Shown here: piece by piece, positions 33,438 to 42,695 of the stretch | How the letters are laid out: each line of letters opens with the position of its first letter | Numbering within the stretch: position 1 is the first letter of the stretch | Made by a program: the position numbers and the translations under genes | Source: Paenibacillus azoreducens | Lineage (GTDB): Bacteria; Bacillota; Bacilli; Paenibacillales; Paenibacillaceae | Reading direction: 5' to 3' | Assembly (NCBI RefSeq): GCF_021654775.1 | Contig: NZ_AP025343.1 | Span: 6,886,001 to 6,950,000 of the forward strand | DNA: 64,000 nucleotides | The notes under the pieces: generated by a model | Told to the model about the DNA's origin: nothing | Database searches by the model: none | Seen by the model: the letters and a program-made list of their open reading frames with translations, nothing else

Positions 33438-34985
33438 ATGAAACCATCTGATCCCGTTTCCCGATCACTGCCGCAGTTTCCCGAGTCGTTGTGGAGAGCC
33501 ACGACGGAGTTGCCCTCCTTCCCGCCGCTGACCGAAGATATTGAGGTTGATACCGCGATTGTCGGGGGAGGCATCACCGGCATCACGACCGCCTATCTAC
33601 TGGCACGCCAAGGCTGCAAGGTTGCGCTGCTTGAGGCGGGGAGCATTCTGAACGGCACGACCGGGCATACCACCGCCAAGATTTCTGCTCAGCATGGTTT
33701 GATTTATGACGAGCTCTTGAATCATTTTGGCGAGGAACAAGCAAAGATGTATTACGAGGCCAACACGGAAGCCAAGAACTTTATTCAAAGGACGGTATCC
33801 GAGCTCAGCATCGAATGCGACCTTCAACCGGAAAGCGCCTATTTGTACATGGAAACCGATAAAAAGCTGCAGAAGCTGCAAAAAGAATTCGATGCCTACA
33901 TCAAACTGGGCATTCCCGGACAATGGAGGGATAAACTTCCGATTCCGCTGGCCGTTAGCGGAGCGATCGAAATGCCAGGGCAAGGCCAGTTCCATCCGCT
34001 GCATTATTTGAAGCAGTTGGTGAGCGAAATGGTCAAAGCCGGGGTTCGCCTCTACGAAAATACGACAATCGCCTCCCTGGACAAAGACGGCCCGCTCAAG
34101 TTAACGACCTATCGCGGCAAACATAAAGTACGCTGCAGCCACGTCGTTTCGGCTTCCCATTTTCCATTCGTCGACGGCCCCCGCCTGTATTTCTCGCGGC
34201 TGCATGCGGTTCGTTCGTATGCCGTGGCGATCCGGCCGGAAACTCCTTTTGCAGGCGGAACGTATCTGAGCGCGGATGAACCTAAACGTTCGCTGCGCTC
34301 GGCAAACTGGAACGGCGAGGAGGTCGTCATCGCCGGGGGGGAAAACCACAAGACCGGCCAAAGCCAGTGCACCCATAACCATTATGAGGAGTTGGAGCAT
34401 TTCGGCAGCAAGTTGTTCGGAAACAACGGCATCCCGTTCCGCTGGTCCGCTCAGGATCTCGTTACACTGGACAAGGTGCCGTATATCGGGCAAATCACGG
34501 CTGCGGACAAGGGCATTTACGTAGCGACCGGTTTTAACAAGTGGGGCATGACTCACGGCACGTTATCGGGTATGATGCTGTCCGATCATATTTTGGGAAA
34601 AGACAATCCATATACGCTGCTGTATACTCCTTCCCGCTTTAAAGCCGATCCGTCCATCAAAACTTTCGTCGTGCAAAATGCCGACGTGGCCAAACATCTT
34701 GTTGCAGGCAAAGTCGGCCTCGTTCAGCGCAAAGCCGAAGATCTGCAGCCTGATGAAGGCGGCGTAGTCACGCATAACGGCAAACGTGCCGGGGCTTACC
34801 GGGATGCCAAAGGCAATTTGTATTTGGTCGATACGACGTGCACCCATATGGGCTGCGAAGTAGAGTGGAACGAGGGGGAACGCAGCTGGGATTGCCCATG
34901 TCACGGCTCCCGGTTCAGCTACGAGGGGAACGTGCTTACAGGTCCGGCGAAAAAGCCGCTTGAGATATTGGATTCGCACGAGTAA
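33438..34985 (+). CDS. FAD-dependent oxidoreductase with C-terminal Rieske domain (YhfW-like)
   Basis: A 515-residue fusion. The N-terminal DAO-type domain starts with the FAD-binding VDTAIVGGGITGITTAYLLA and has ATGFNKWGMTHGTLSG near its end. The last 90 residues form a Rieske 2Fe-2S domain with both ligand pairs (CTHMGC and CPCHGSRF). The architecture equals Bacillus YhfW, of unknown substrate. GGAGG precedes the ATG at 33438. The gene is divergent from the MerR regulator and convergent with the nitric oxide synthase. Its 2Fe-2S cluster makes it a plausible electron carrier, but no partner is shown. Confidence 0.93.
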   Translation: MKPSDPVSRSLPQFPESLWRATTELPSFPPLTEDIEVDTAIVGGGITGITTAYLLARQGCKVALLEAGSILNGTTGHTTAKISAQHGLIYDELLNHFGEEQAKMYYEANTEAKNFIQRTVSELSIECDLQPESAYLYMETDKKLQKLQKEFDAYIKLGIPGQWRDKLPIPLAVSGAIEMPGQGQFHPLHYLKQLVSEMVKAGVRLYENTTIASLDKDGPLKLTTYRGKHKVRCSHVVSASHFPFVDGPRLYFSRLHAVRSYAVAIRPETPFAGGTYLSADEPKRSLRSANWNGEEVVIAGGENHKTGQSQCTHNHYEELEHFGSKLFGNNGIPFRWSAQDLVTLDKVPYIGQITAADKGIYVATGFNKWGMTHGTLSGMMLSDHILGKDNPYTLLYTPSRFKADPSIKTFVVQNADVAKHLVAGKVGLVQRKAEDLQPDEGGVVTHNGKRAGAYRDAKGNLYLVDTTCTHMGCEVEWNEGERSWDCPCHGSRFSYEGNVLTGPAKKPLEILDSHE

Positions 34986-35100
34986 CTTGTCTCATCGCGG
35001 TCAAGGCGGAAACGATGCCATTCTCGGCGGATCACAGCTAAACCAACACAAGCTTTCTGTCAGCCCGCTTAAACGCTGCAGAGCAACCGCAGAAAGATGT

Positions 35101-35147
35101 AAAAGCGTCCCTGATGCCTGTATAGACAAGCTTCAGAGACGCTTTTT
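35101..35147 (+). terminator. Terminator after the Rieske oxidoreductase gene
   Basis: AAAAGCGTC pairs with GACGCTTTTT across an inner CTGATG/CTTCAG region, followed by a T-rich stretch. Confidence 0.75.
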
Positions 35148-35229
35148 CATATTTTTAGGGTCAACTGTAAATCAGGTCCCACTGCTTAAATAAATGATAG
35201 AAATGCAGCAAGTTAGTAGTAGTCAGTGC

Positions 35230-36330
35230 TTAACGGGATATATCGTTAATCTCCGATCTTTTCAGAAAATTAGGAAAGACCAGCGTATTGTCGTAAGAGT
35301 GATGGAAAATATGCGTCGTGGCCGGCGATATCGGCGGTATAAGCCAATTCCAGTACCCGGTCAGCGGACGCCCGCATTCGGCCTCCCGCTGTTCAAACAG
35401 CTTGAATTGCGCGGCCGCGGTATGATGATCGACGATGCTCACGCCTGCTTGCTTATAGGAATGCAGGACGGCAACGTTCATTTCAACCAGCGCGCGATCA
35501 CGCCATAACGTCGTTTCGCTTGCGGTTGAAAGCCCCATCAGCTCGGCGACATGCGGAAGAGCATTATAACGGTTTTCGTCCGCGAAATTGCGGGCGCCGA
35601 TCTCCGTCGCCATATACCAGCCGTTAAACGGGGCGGCCGTGTAGCGGATGCCGCCAATGACGAGCAACATATCCGAAATGATCGGTACCGCGTACCATCG
35701 CAGCCCCAGATCCCCGAACGACGGATAATCGGGATGCGTCAGCGGTACCTCCAGCACCAGCTCGTCCGGAATATTGAAGAGAACCGGGTCGCTATCGCCG
35801 GATTGAATCAGAAGCGGCAGCACGTCGAAATCCGTTCTGTTTCCGTTCCAGCCCATATCCAAACAGGTTTTCGTAAACGTAACGGAAGCGGGATCGCCGA
35901 TGATTCCGCTTTCCGTTTCATAACCCGCATAGCGAATCAGCTGATGGTTCCAAATGCGGACCCCTTCACTGTTTGGACCTGGGGGCTTAAATACCGAAAT
36001 GGTCGGAATGATTTTGCCGCCGTTCGTCGCTGATTCGATATGGTTCAATAGCGACGCATAGATGTCTTCGGGATGCTCCAAATGCCGCTGATCCCGCACG
36101 ACCATCGAATCCCAGAACAACCTCCCGATGCAGCGGTTGCTGTTGCGCCAAGCCATTTTGGCTCCATGCTCCAGCTCCTCGAAGGTATGCTCATACGTTC
36201 CGCCCTGGTCAATTTCCTGACGGATTTCCTCCAGCCGGGCGCATGTCTCCTGTTCCGTTTTTCCCAGCTCCGTATAACATGTTTTTATATAATCTTCCGC
36301 TTCCTGAAGCAGAATATCTCGTGCTTTCAT
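35230..36330 (-). CDS. nos: Bacterial nitric oxide synthase, oxygenase domain
   Basis: A 366-residue heme protein that makes NO and citrulline from arginine. The proximal cysteine is C67 in [13 protein letters not shown]; the substrate glutamate lies in [15 protein letters not shown], and [24 protein letters not shown] and the C-terminal [20 protein letters not shown] are family blocks. As in other Firmicutes there is no fused reductase, so it must borrow electrons from a general flavodoxin or reductase. A flavodoxin-like gene at 60279 is too far away to assign. AGGTGATGG precedes the ATG. Known roles include protection from oxidative stress and antibiotics. Confidence 0.96.
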   Translation of the reverse strand: MKARDILLQEAEDYIKTCYTELGKTEQETCARLEEIRQEIDQGGTYEHTFEELEHGAKMAWRNSNRCIGRLFWDSMVVRDQRHLEHPEDIYASLLNHIESATNGGKIIPTISVFKPPGPNSEGVRIWNHQLIRYAGYETESGIIGDPASVTFTKTCLDMGWNGNRTDFDVLPLLIQSGDSDPVLFNIPDELVLEVPLTHPDYPSFGDLGLRWYAVPIISDMLLVIGGIRYTAAPFNGWYMATEIGARNFADENRYNALPHVAELMGLSTASETTLWRDRALVEMNVAVLHSYKQAGVSIVDHHTAAAQFKLFEQREAECGRPLTGYWNWLIPPISPATTHIFHHSYDNTLVFPNFLKRSEINDISR

Positions 36331-36358
36331 CGGTCCATCACCTCATCTGGGTTGTGAA

Positions 36359-36379
36359 GCTATAATTTCATATTATAGC
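36359..36379 (-). promoter_or_regulatory. Dyad overlapping a possible nos -10
   Basis: GCTATAAT-TTCAT-ATTATAGC is a perfect 8-bp inverted repeat 28 bp before the nos start. Each arm holds TATAAT on one strand. It could be an operator over the -10 region; no matching -35 was found at normal spacing. Confidence 0.35.
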
Positions 36380-36441
36380 CATAAATAGGGGCGCCGGGCC
36401 GCGTCAAACTTGATATCTTCGTGAACCCTGCTTTTATATTT

Positions 36442-38664
36442 CTATCTGATTTCCGTATGCGCGGCCGATTCTTGAACCTCAGCATGCTTCGATGGCCAGA
36501 AAGCCCAGGACCCAAGCAGCGTGGTGATTGCCGGAACCAGGAAAGGCCGGACGATGAAGGTATCCAGCAGCACGCCTACGGCCGTAATAATGCCGAACTG
36601 GACCAGAACCTGGATCGGCAGCGATGCAAGCACTGCAAATGTCCCCGCCAATATCAGACCTGCTGACGTAATCACGGAACCCGTCTCGCCTACGCCTTCC
36701 TTGATCGCCTGCTTGAAAGGCATCTCTTTTTTCTTTTTCCAAATGCTTGAGATCATAAAGATGTTGTAATCTTCCCCTAGAGCCACCAGGAATACGAAAG
36801 AATATAGCGGAATCGCACCCTGGATTGCGTCTGCTCCAAGCCCGTAATGGATGATGATCCAGCCGAGGCCAAGCGCCGAGAAATAAGATAAAATGACGGT
36901 CAGCACCAAATAAACGGTAGCTGTGACCGAACGCAGATATACGAGCAGCAGCAGCGTGATCATGCCGATCACCACCGGAATGATGACGAGCGTATCCCGG
37001 TCGCCGGTTGCTCTCGTGTCATATTGGATGGCGGTTTGGCCGCCGATCCATACCTTATCCTCAGGCGACGCGATCCCCGCTTCCCGCAGGGACTGCTCGG
37101 CGGCTTCGCGCAGCTTCGGTATCGAATCTATCGCCTCGGTCGAATATGGATTCATCTCAAGTTCCATATCGTAAGCGAGAATATCGGAATTTTGCCCGCC
37201 CTTTTGCGGCTTGGAAACTTTATCGATATAGGGAAGCTCTGCAAGTTTGGCCCCAAGCGCATCCGCATGGCTTCCCGCCTCCGCCATCAGTTTAACCGGA
37301 GCCAGTACTCCCGGGGAAAACTGTTTGCCGATCATGTCATATCCTTCCCTAGATTCCATGCTTTTCGGAAAAGAAGACATGATATCGTAAGTGAATTTTA
37401 CCTGACCGGAAAATGAAGCGAGCCCTCCAAGCACGACCAGCGTCACGATGACAATCATCCAAGGCCGGGCAATAACCAATCTGCCGATAAAGCTTTCTTT
37501 TTGTGGTTTCGGTTGATAATACTTTTTGCCTTTGCGGCCGGCACGTTCCTCTTCCATTGCCGGCGTGCGCGGGATAAACGGAAAAAACGATACGCGTCCG
37601 AAAATGGCCAGCAGCGCCGGTACAAGCGTTAAGCTTGCAACCACCATGACCAGGATCGATACGCTGAACGGAACGGCAAAACGATGATGGGCTCCGTACC
37701 GGGCCAGCAGCAGCGCAAGCAGCGACAGCACCACCGTAAACCCGCTCATGGCAATGGCCCCCGAGGTTTCGGTAATAGCCTGCAGCAGCGCCTTGCCTTT
37801 GCTTTCTTCCTCTCTCAGCAAATGCCGGAAATGGGAGACAAGGAAGAGGCAGTAGTCCGTGCCTGCACCAAACAGCAGCACCGTCATGATGGATATGGCC
37901 TGCGAATCAACGGTGATCCAGCCTTTTGCCGCCATCAGGCCAAGCAGCGGGCTGATCGCGCCGTAAGCGAATCCGACGGCAACGAGCGGAATCAAAGCCA
38001 GAATCGGCGAGCGGTAAATAAGCAGCAGAATCACCAGCACAAGAATAACGGTAGCCATCATCAGTTTGAAATCGGCATTCTTGAACAAGCCCACCGCATC
38101 GATGGAAATGCCGACAGGACCTGTCACCCGGGCGCTCAGTTCGCTTCCGGAGGTTTGGCTTGCCGCAAAGGGATCACTGCCGAACTCCCGGGCGGCCTGA
38201 TTCTTCAGCTGTTGTACGCCCTCCTTCAGATGATCGCTGGCGACGTCGCTTCTAAACAATACCGGGGTTACCAGCGTGCTTTGGTCCTGGGAGAGTTGCG
38301 CGCGCAATGCCTGCACAGGCATTTTATCAAAAGGAGGGACGCTGTCCTGATACGGAACCGGCATGGTCGCCCATCCCCCAAACAACTTCTGTACATGTTG
38401 GAGATCCTCGTCTTGCAGTCCGCCCTCGCGGTGCCAAACCAATAACGCCGGGACCGATCCGCTGCCGAATTGCTCCTTCGCCACTTTTGCGGCCTGAACC
38501 GATGGCTGGTCGTCCGGTAAATTTGCGGCATTGTTTTGAACCTCCTTGTTGACCATCGGCCACATTGCGCTGAGAACGCCCACGATGAGAACCCAGGTCG
38601 CCAGCGTAACCCACTTGCTTCGCTTTCCGGCAACAAAACGCCCCCATCCTTGTTCATGTTCCAT
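36442..38664 (-). CDS. MMPL family exporter (YdfJ-like)
   Basis: A 740-residue RND-superfamily protein of the MMPL type, with one helix at the N-terminus, a large extracellular loop, five helices, a second loop and a final five helices (12 in all). Family blocks are SIMTVLLFGAGTDYCLFLVSHFRHLL and its C-terminal counterpart VFLVALGEDYNIFMISSIWKKKKE. Substrates in the family are lipids or antibiotics. GAGGAGGAG precedes the ATG at 38664. It is divergent from the TetR gene at 38820, its likely regulator. Confidence 0.92.
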   Translation of the reverse strand: MEHEQGWGRFVAGKRSKWVTLATWVLIVGVLSAMWPMVNKEVQNNAANLPDDQPSVQAAKVAKEQFGSGSVPALLVWHREGGLQDEDLQHVQKLFGGWATMPVPYQDSVPPFDKMPVQALRAQLSQDQSTLVTPVLFRSDVASDHLKEGVQQLKNQAAREFGSDPFAASQTSGSELSARVTGPVGISIDAVGLFKNADFKLMMATVILVLVILLLIYRSPILALIPLVAVGFAYGAISPLLGLMAAKGWITVDSQAISIMTVLLFGAGTDYCLFLVSHFRHLLREEESKGKALLQAITETSGAIAMSGFTVVLSLLALLLARYGAHHRFAVPFSVSILVMVVASLTLVPALLAIFGRVSFFPFIPRTPAMEEERAGRKGKKYYQPKPQKESFIGRLVIARPWMIVIVTLVVLGGLASFSGQVKFTYDIMSSFPKSMESREGYDMIGKQFSPGVLAPVKLMAEAGSHADALGAKLAELPYIDKVSKPQKGGQNSDILAYDMELEMNPYSTEAIDSIPKLREAAEQSLREAGIASPEDKVWIGGQTAIQYDTRATGDRDTLVIIPVVIGMITLLLLVYLRSVTATVYLVLTVILSYFSALGLGWIIIHYGLGADAIQGAIPLYSFVFLVALGEDYNIFMISSIWKKKKEMPFKQAIKEGVGETGSVITSAGLILAGTFAVLASLPIQVLVQFGIITAVGVLLDTFIVRPFLVPAITTLLGSWAFWPSKHAEVQESAAHTEIR

Positions 38665-38819
38665 AACTCTCCTCCTCACCCGTACCCCGGCATGCATGGT
38701 ATAGTATATGTATTGTTTTGCAATGCTTAAATCAAGATGTGATCAACTTCACGCAGATTAATTATATATACCGGAAGGTTAATTATCAAACATATATTTT
38801 AATTCATGGAGGAATATTC

Positions 38820-39485
38820 ATGACGAATTCACCGATGAAACCCAAAACTACCCGCCCTCCAGGCAGGCCGAAACGGCAGGCCAACGAACAAGCGACAAAC
38901 CTTTTCATTCTGAAAACGGCATCCGATCTATTTATGGAATACGGCTATGAACCGGTAACCTTGCAGCAAATCGCCAAGGTATGCGGGGTAACCAAAGCTT
39001 CTATATATTATCACTTCGAAAATAAAGCCCAGCTATTTACGGCAGCCGTCACAGCCATGATGGAAAAAGCCAAAACGACCTCACAGCAGATTATACAGCA
39101 GGAGGACATGCCGCTGTACGACCGGTTAGTGATGCTTGCCGAGCGAAAATTGCGGTTTCCGCATGGTGATTTTGAGGCGATTCTGCGCAAAGCTTCCGAT
39201 TCTCTCTCCAAAGAACAGCTCAAAAGCATCCGCGAAAGCGAGGAAAGCATATACAAAGTGCTGACCGTCAGCCTGACGGAAGCGATCGAAAAAGAAGAGA
39301 TTCGTCCGCTGCATCCGCTGCTGATGGCGCATACGCTGGCATCAATGCTCATGTTGGGCAACCGGGAGATTGCCAAAGAGATTGCGCCCTCTTCAAAAGA
39401 GCTTGCGCATACGATCGTCGATATGTTCTGGAACGGTGTCGGACTTCGTACGGAACAACAAACCGGCGGGCCAGGGACAATATAA
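38820..39485 (+). CDS. TetR family regulator of the MMPL exporter
   Basis: A 221-residue TetR regulator. After a proline- and basic-rich tail (TTRPPGRPKRQANEQ) comes the DNA-binding domain with LQQIAKVCGVTKASIYYHFENKAQLF. The C-terminal domain (from about residue 85) is a helical ligand pocket with no clear assignment. GGAGG stands before the ATG at 38820; the longer frame from 38718 has no ribosome site. The divergent arrangement with the MMPL gene, 155 bp apart, is the usual regulator-target layout. Confidence 0.9.
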   Translation: MTNSPMKPKTTRPPGRPKRQANEQATNLFILKTASDLFMEYGYEPVTLQQIAKVCGVTKASIYYHFENKAQLFTAAVTAMMEKAKTTSQQIIQQEDMPLYDRLVMLAERKLRFPHGDFEAILRKASDSLSKEQLKSIRESEESIYKVLTVSLTEAIEKEEIRPLHPLLMAHTLASMLMLGNREIAKEIAPSSKELAHTIVDMFWNGVGLRTEQQTGGPGTI

Positions 39486-39639
39486 CCCGCGGACCATCTG
39501 ACAGCCGCCTGCGGTTTTCCACGCGAGTCGCCATTTCTTGCACTGTCTGCAAGTCCTATAACCGTCCAGGTCTGAACCTTTGCCTCCTTCCATGCATAGG
39601 GTATAAAAGCCCAATACCGTTGTAAGGAGGTTTACCACC

Positions 39640-40077
39640 TTGATGCCATACGAGTTCTATTACCGTCCCTCCACCAATCCGGATGCCGCATTGGCAGGAG
39701 ACCTGATTAAAGCGATCAATGGCGAATACAGCGCGATCATTTGCTATGATCAGCTTGCAAAGCTCGCCCCTGCCGGGGAAGCCAGAAGCCGCATCCTTGA
39801 AATCCGGAAGGACGAAATCAAGCATCTGCATTTTTTCCAGCAGGAATATACGCGCGTGACCGGCCAAACGCATCAGCCCGTTCAGACGGAGGCCTGCCCT
39901 GAAGACTATAAAGCAGGACTTGTATCTTCTTTTAAAGATGAACAAGAAACCGTTGACTTTTACTTGGGTTTATCGGACCGCGCTCAGGACCCCCGCTTGA
40001 AAGAGCAGCTTCGCCGCATTGCCATGGATGAACAGAATCATGCCGTTTGGTTTCTGTATTTGATGAGCAACCAGTAA
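39640..40077 (+). CDS. Ferritin-like domain protein
   Basis: A 145-residue four-helix protein with the ferritin/rubrerythrin di-iron pattern: E in NGEYSAIICYDQL, ExxxH in RKDEIKHLHFF, E in FKDEQETVDFY and DEQNH in IAMDEQNHAVWF. This is enough for a di-iron site, but the exact activity (iron storage, peroxide reduction or other) cannot be read. AGGAGG is nine bases before TTG at 39640 and twelve before ATG at 39643; either could start the protein. A bidirectional terminator follows. Confidence 0.85.
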   Translation: MMPYEFYYRPSTNPDAALAGDLIKAINGEYSAIICYDQLAKLAPAGEARSRILEIRKDEIKHLHFFQQEYTRVTGQTHQPVQTEACPEDYKAGLVSSFKDEQETVDFYLGLSDRAQDPRLKEQLRRIAMDEQNHAVWFLYLMSNQ

Positions 40078-40078
40078 G

Positions 40079-40108
40079 AAAAAGGGCTTCCCGCTTGGGA
40101 AGCCCTTT
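40079..40108. terminator. Bidirectional terminator
   Basis: AAAGGGCTTCCCG and TTGGGAAGCCCTTT form a strong stem between the convergent ferritin-like and nucleotidase genes. Confidence 0.85.
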
Positions 40109-40140
40109 GTTTGCCCATCTCCTGGCCGGTTCTGCGCAGG

Positions 40141-42426
40141 TTATGGCAGCATGGCTGCATATTTTCCGTATACAAAAGCGGTTTTGCCTTGATAAACCAC
40201 CTTGAGCCAGCCATAAGGCGCGGTGCCGATCACGTCCAGCACGGTTCCTTTTGGCACGGAGCCCACGATCTTCGCTTTCTCGGAAGCGCCCGCGCGAACG
40301 TTCAGGTAGTCGGCCGTAATCTTGGCCTGCTTGACCGCCGGTTTGGCTGGGGTTACAGGCTTCGCAGGCTGCGTTACCTCCGGTTTGCCCGTTGCTGCAG
40401 GCTTGTCGGTTGCGGGCTTGTTTGGCGTTTCCGGTTTTTCGGCAGGCGCCGGTTCGGTTACCTCCGGTTTGGACGCTGCTTTCACCGCGGCATTCAACTT
40501 GTGATACAGCTCGCCGGTGGTCTTGGCATCCGCCAGCAGCGCAGGATCCACGCCCGCTTTTTCAGCCAGCTTGGCTGCGTCCTCGGCAGTGACCGGATCC
40601 AAAATGTTGATCGAGGCAATGTTAGTGTACTTGCCGTCTTCGGTCGTTGGAACGCTCAGAATGCCTGCATTCATCAGGTCCACCACATCGGCGCGTTCCT
40701 TGGATGCAGTATCCACGCCGATAATCTTCCAGTTGTTTTGGACTTTGGCCTCGTATTGGCCCTTCATGACGTCCTTCAGGTACGCAATCGCCCGGTTGCG
40801 GATCGTTCCGCCGGTCTCGCCAAAGGCGCTTTCGGCCTTGGAGGACCACAGCTTCTCGAACTTGCGGCCTTCGAGCGCGCCGCCTTTGGCCACGAGAGCG
40901 TCCATGCGGTAGGAGTTCATTCCCAGGGTCAGCGTTTCATTCATTTGGATCGGCGTGCCGTCCATATGGCGCAGGTTGACGATGCGGCTGCCGTATGGCT
41001 TGGACAGATCGATTTCGTATTTCACGCCGCCGAAGAAATCGTCGGTGCTGTACTTCGACGATCTGCGCTTCGGATCGAAGCTGACCGTCACGTCGCCCGG
41101 ACGGGTGCTGTTGAAATAGCCCGCAGACCATTCCATGTAATCCTTCAGGTCCTTACCCGTCACCTTATAGTTGGTGATTTCGCCGAGGGCGTATTGGTAG
41201 TTGTAAGCAATATCCTTTTTACGGATCGGGCCAACGTCGAGCTTGGCCTTATCATTGTCGATCTGGTGCGCGACGACGTCGGCCTTGCTGTAATGAAGCA
41301 TCACTTCGCTGAAGAAATCCGAGAGCGGGGTTTCCTGAATCTGCACGGCAGGAATGCCCTTGATCTCATTGTCCGGAACCATGTTGGTTTTCCCCACCAA
41401 TTGGCCGACGACGATGTTGGCGTCCTTGCGGGCGAATTCATGATACGGCTGCAGCTTTTTTTCCAGATCCGGATCGGAAACGGCCGGCGTGCCGTCCGCT
41501 CCCTTGACCGGGATGGCGGTGGCGACCTTGTCCTTCAGCACCATTTTGCCATCCTGCTTCACGAACGTCAGATCGATGCGCGAAACATGCGTGCCGTACT
41601 TGTCCGGCTCTCCGATCAGGACGCCGTTGACGGTCTCGCTTTTGATGAGCTTATGCATATGTCCGGCAAATATCGCCGTCAGCTGCGGCACTTCATTGGC
41701 GATGTCCGCCACGCCGGTGCCCGGCAGCGCATTTTCGTTTTCCAGCCCCATATGCATGAGGCCGATCATCACGTCGGCTTTGCCTTCCAGCTCCTTTACG
41801 GCCTTCTTCGTTTCGTCGATCGGGTTTTTAACTACCAGGCCGTTCAGGTGATCCGTATCCTTCTCGAAATCGGTGATCAGCGGGGTCGTCATCCCGATGA
41901 TCCCCACCTTGATGCCGCCTTTTTCCACGACGGTCGTTGCAGGAAGAAAACGTTCGCCGTTTTCTTTGTACACGTTGCCCGCCAGCTTGACCGAATGGAA
42001 TTGATCGGTGATTTTGTTGAACGTATCGATGCCAAAATTGAATTCATGATTGCCCATGGCCCAAGCATCGTAGCCCATCTCGTTCATCGCGACCATCATC
42101 GGCGACTGCGGCTGGTCATTGAACAGCTCCGCGGAGTTGTCCTGAATCACGTCGCCCGCATCAAGCAAAATAGTGTTCGGATTCTCGGCGCGAACCTGCT
42201 TGATCAGCGTATACAGCTGCGTGAAGCTTCCGTTCGTGTTCGCTGTGTCCATCGCGTAGTCCCATGGCATAAAACGGCCGTGCACGTCGGAGGTGGCCAG
42301 CAGCGTGATATGCGTTTCCTTGTCGTCTGCGGCTTTGGCGCTTGCAGGCTGGAGGGTTGCGGCTCCGGATACCGTCAATGCAGCGGCGAGAGCAAGTCCC
42401 GTCAACTTTCTAAAGCTTTTCATCAT
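40141..42426 (-). CDS. Secreted 5'-nucleotidase / 2',3'-cyclic phosphodiesterase with SH3 domain
   Basis: A 761-residue exported enzyme. A signal peptide (cleavage near ASA-KA, residue 31) is followed by a calcineurin-type metallophosphoesterase domain: SDVHG (46-50), GD (91-92) and GNHEF (125-129). The C-terminal nucleotidase domain (PLSDFFSEVMLHYSKADVVAHQ) comes next, then a Pro/Lys/Thr-rich linker of about 70 residues and a bacterial SH3 domain (DYLNVRAGASEKAKIVGSVP) that probably binds the cell wall. It likely releases phosphate from extracellular nucleotides. AGGGG precedes the ATG. The opposite strand has a long open frame of 782 codons, an antisense artefact. Confidence 0.93.
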   Translation of the reverse strand: MMKSFRKLTGLALAAALTVSGAATLQPASAKAADDKETHITLLATSDVHGRFMPWDYAMDTANTNGSFTQLYTLIKQVRAENPNTILLDAGDVIQDNSAELFNDQPQSPMMVAMNEMGYDAWAMGNHEFNFGIDTFNKITDQFHSVKLAGNVYKENGERFLPATTVVEKGGIKVGIIGMTTPLITDFEKDTDHLNGLVVKNPIDETKKAVKELEGKADVMIGLMHMGLENENALPGTGVADIANEVPQLTAIFAGHMHKLIKSETVNGVLIGEPDKYGTHVSRIDLTFVKQDGKMVLKDKVATAIPVKGADGTPAVSDPDLEKKLQPYHEFARKDANIVVGQLVGKTNMVPDNEIKGIPAVQIQETPLSDFFSEVMLHYSKADVVAHQIDNDKAKLDVGPIRKKDIAYNYQYALGEITNYKVTGKDLKDYMEWSAGYFNSTRPGDVTVSFDPKRRSSKYSTDDFFGGVKYEIDLSKPYGSRIVNLRHMDGTPIQMNETLTLGMNSYRMDALVAKGGALEGRKFEKLWSSKAESAFGETGGTIRNRAIAYLKDVMKGQYEAKVQNNWKIIGVDTASKERADVVDLMNAGILSVPTTEDGKYTNIASINILDPVTAEDAAKLAEKAGVDPALLADAKTTGELYHKLNAAVKAASKPEVTEPAPAEKPETPNKPATDKPAATGKPEVTQPAKPVTPAKPAVKQAKITADYLNVRAGASEKAKIVGSVPKGTVLDVIGTAPYGWLKVVYQGKTAFVYGKYAAMLP

Positions 42427-42554
42427 GTGATTTCTTTTCCCCTTTTAAGCCATATGTAATGCTTGTTTTTGGAAAATGGTAACGCTGCCATAGCTTTTCC
42501 AAAGGCCTATTGTAATCTAAAAAATTCTATCCGTAAACCTTCATTCGCACAAAA

Positions 42555-42685
42555 CAACCCTAAAAAAAAGTATTGGAAAGAAGTCCGACGCCTCTCAAAG
42601 AAGGGCGCTTGGGTGGAGTAAAAGTACTGAGTGGGGCCTATGCTTCGATGCTTATTCCAAATACTGCGGGGGCAAAAAAATTCCA
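42555..42685. repeat. Structured GGGGACCC repeat family, copy 3, abutting the intron
   Basis: GTATTGGAAAGAAGTCCGAC and GCTTATTCCAAATACTGCGG match copy 4 at 59580-59717. The stem arm reads TTGGAA/TTCCAA here versus TCGGAA/TTCCGA there. The copy ends a few bases from the 3' end of the group II intron. The rest of the 42427-42769 gap is the nucleotidase upstream region and intron domains V-VI. Confidence 0.7.
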
Positions 42686-42695
42686 TAATAATCGA

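Noticed and set aside
40111..42459. Open frame of 782 codons on the plus strand opposite the nucleotidase gene
   Set aside because: It is antisense to a gene with a clear signal peptide, metal motifs and SH3 domain. Its translation is rich in Arg, His and Val and shows no domain; it is a codon-bias artefact.
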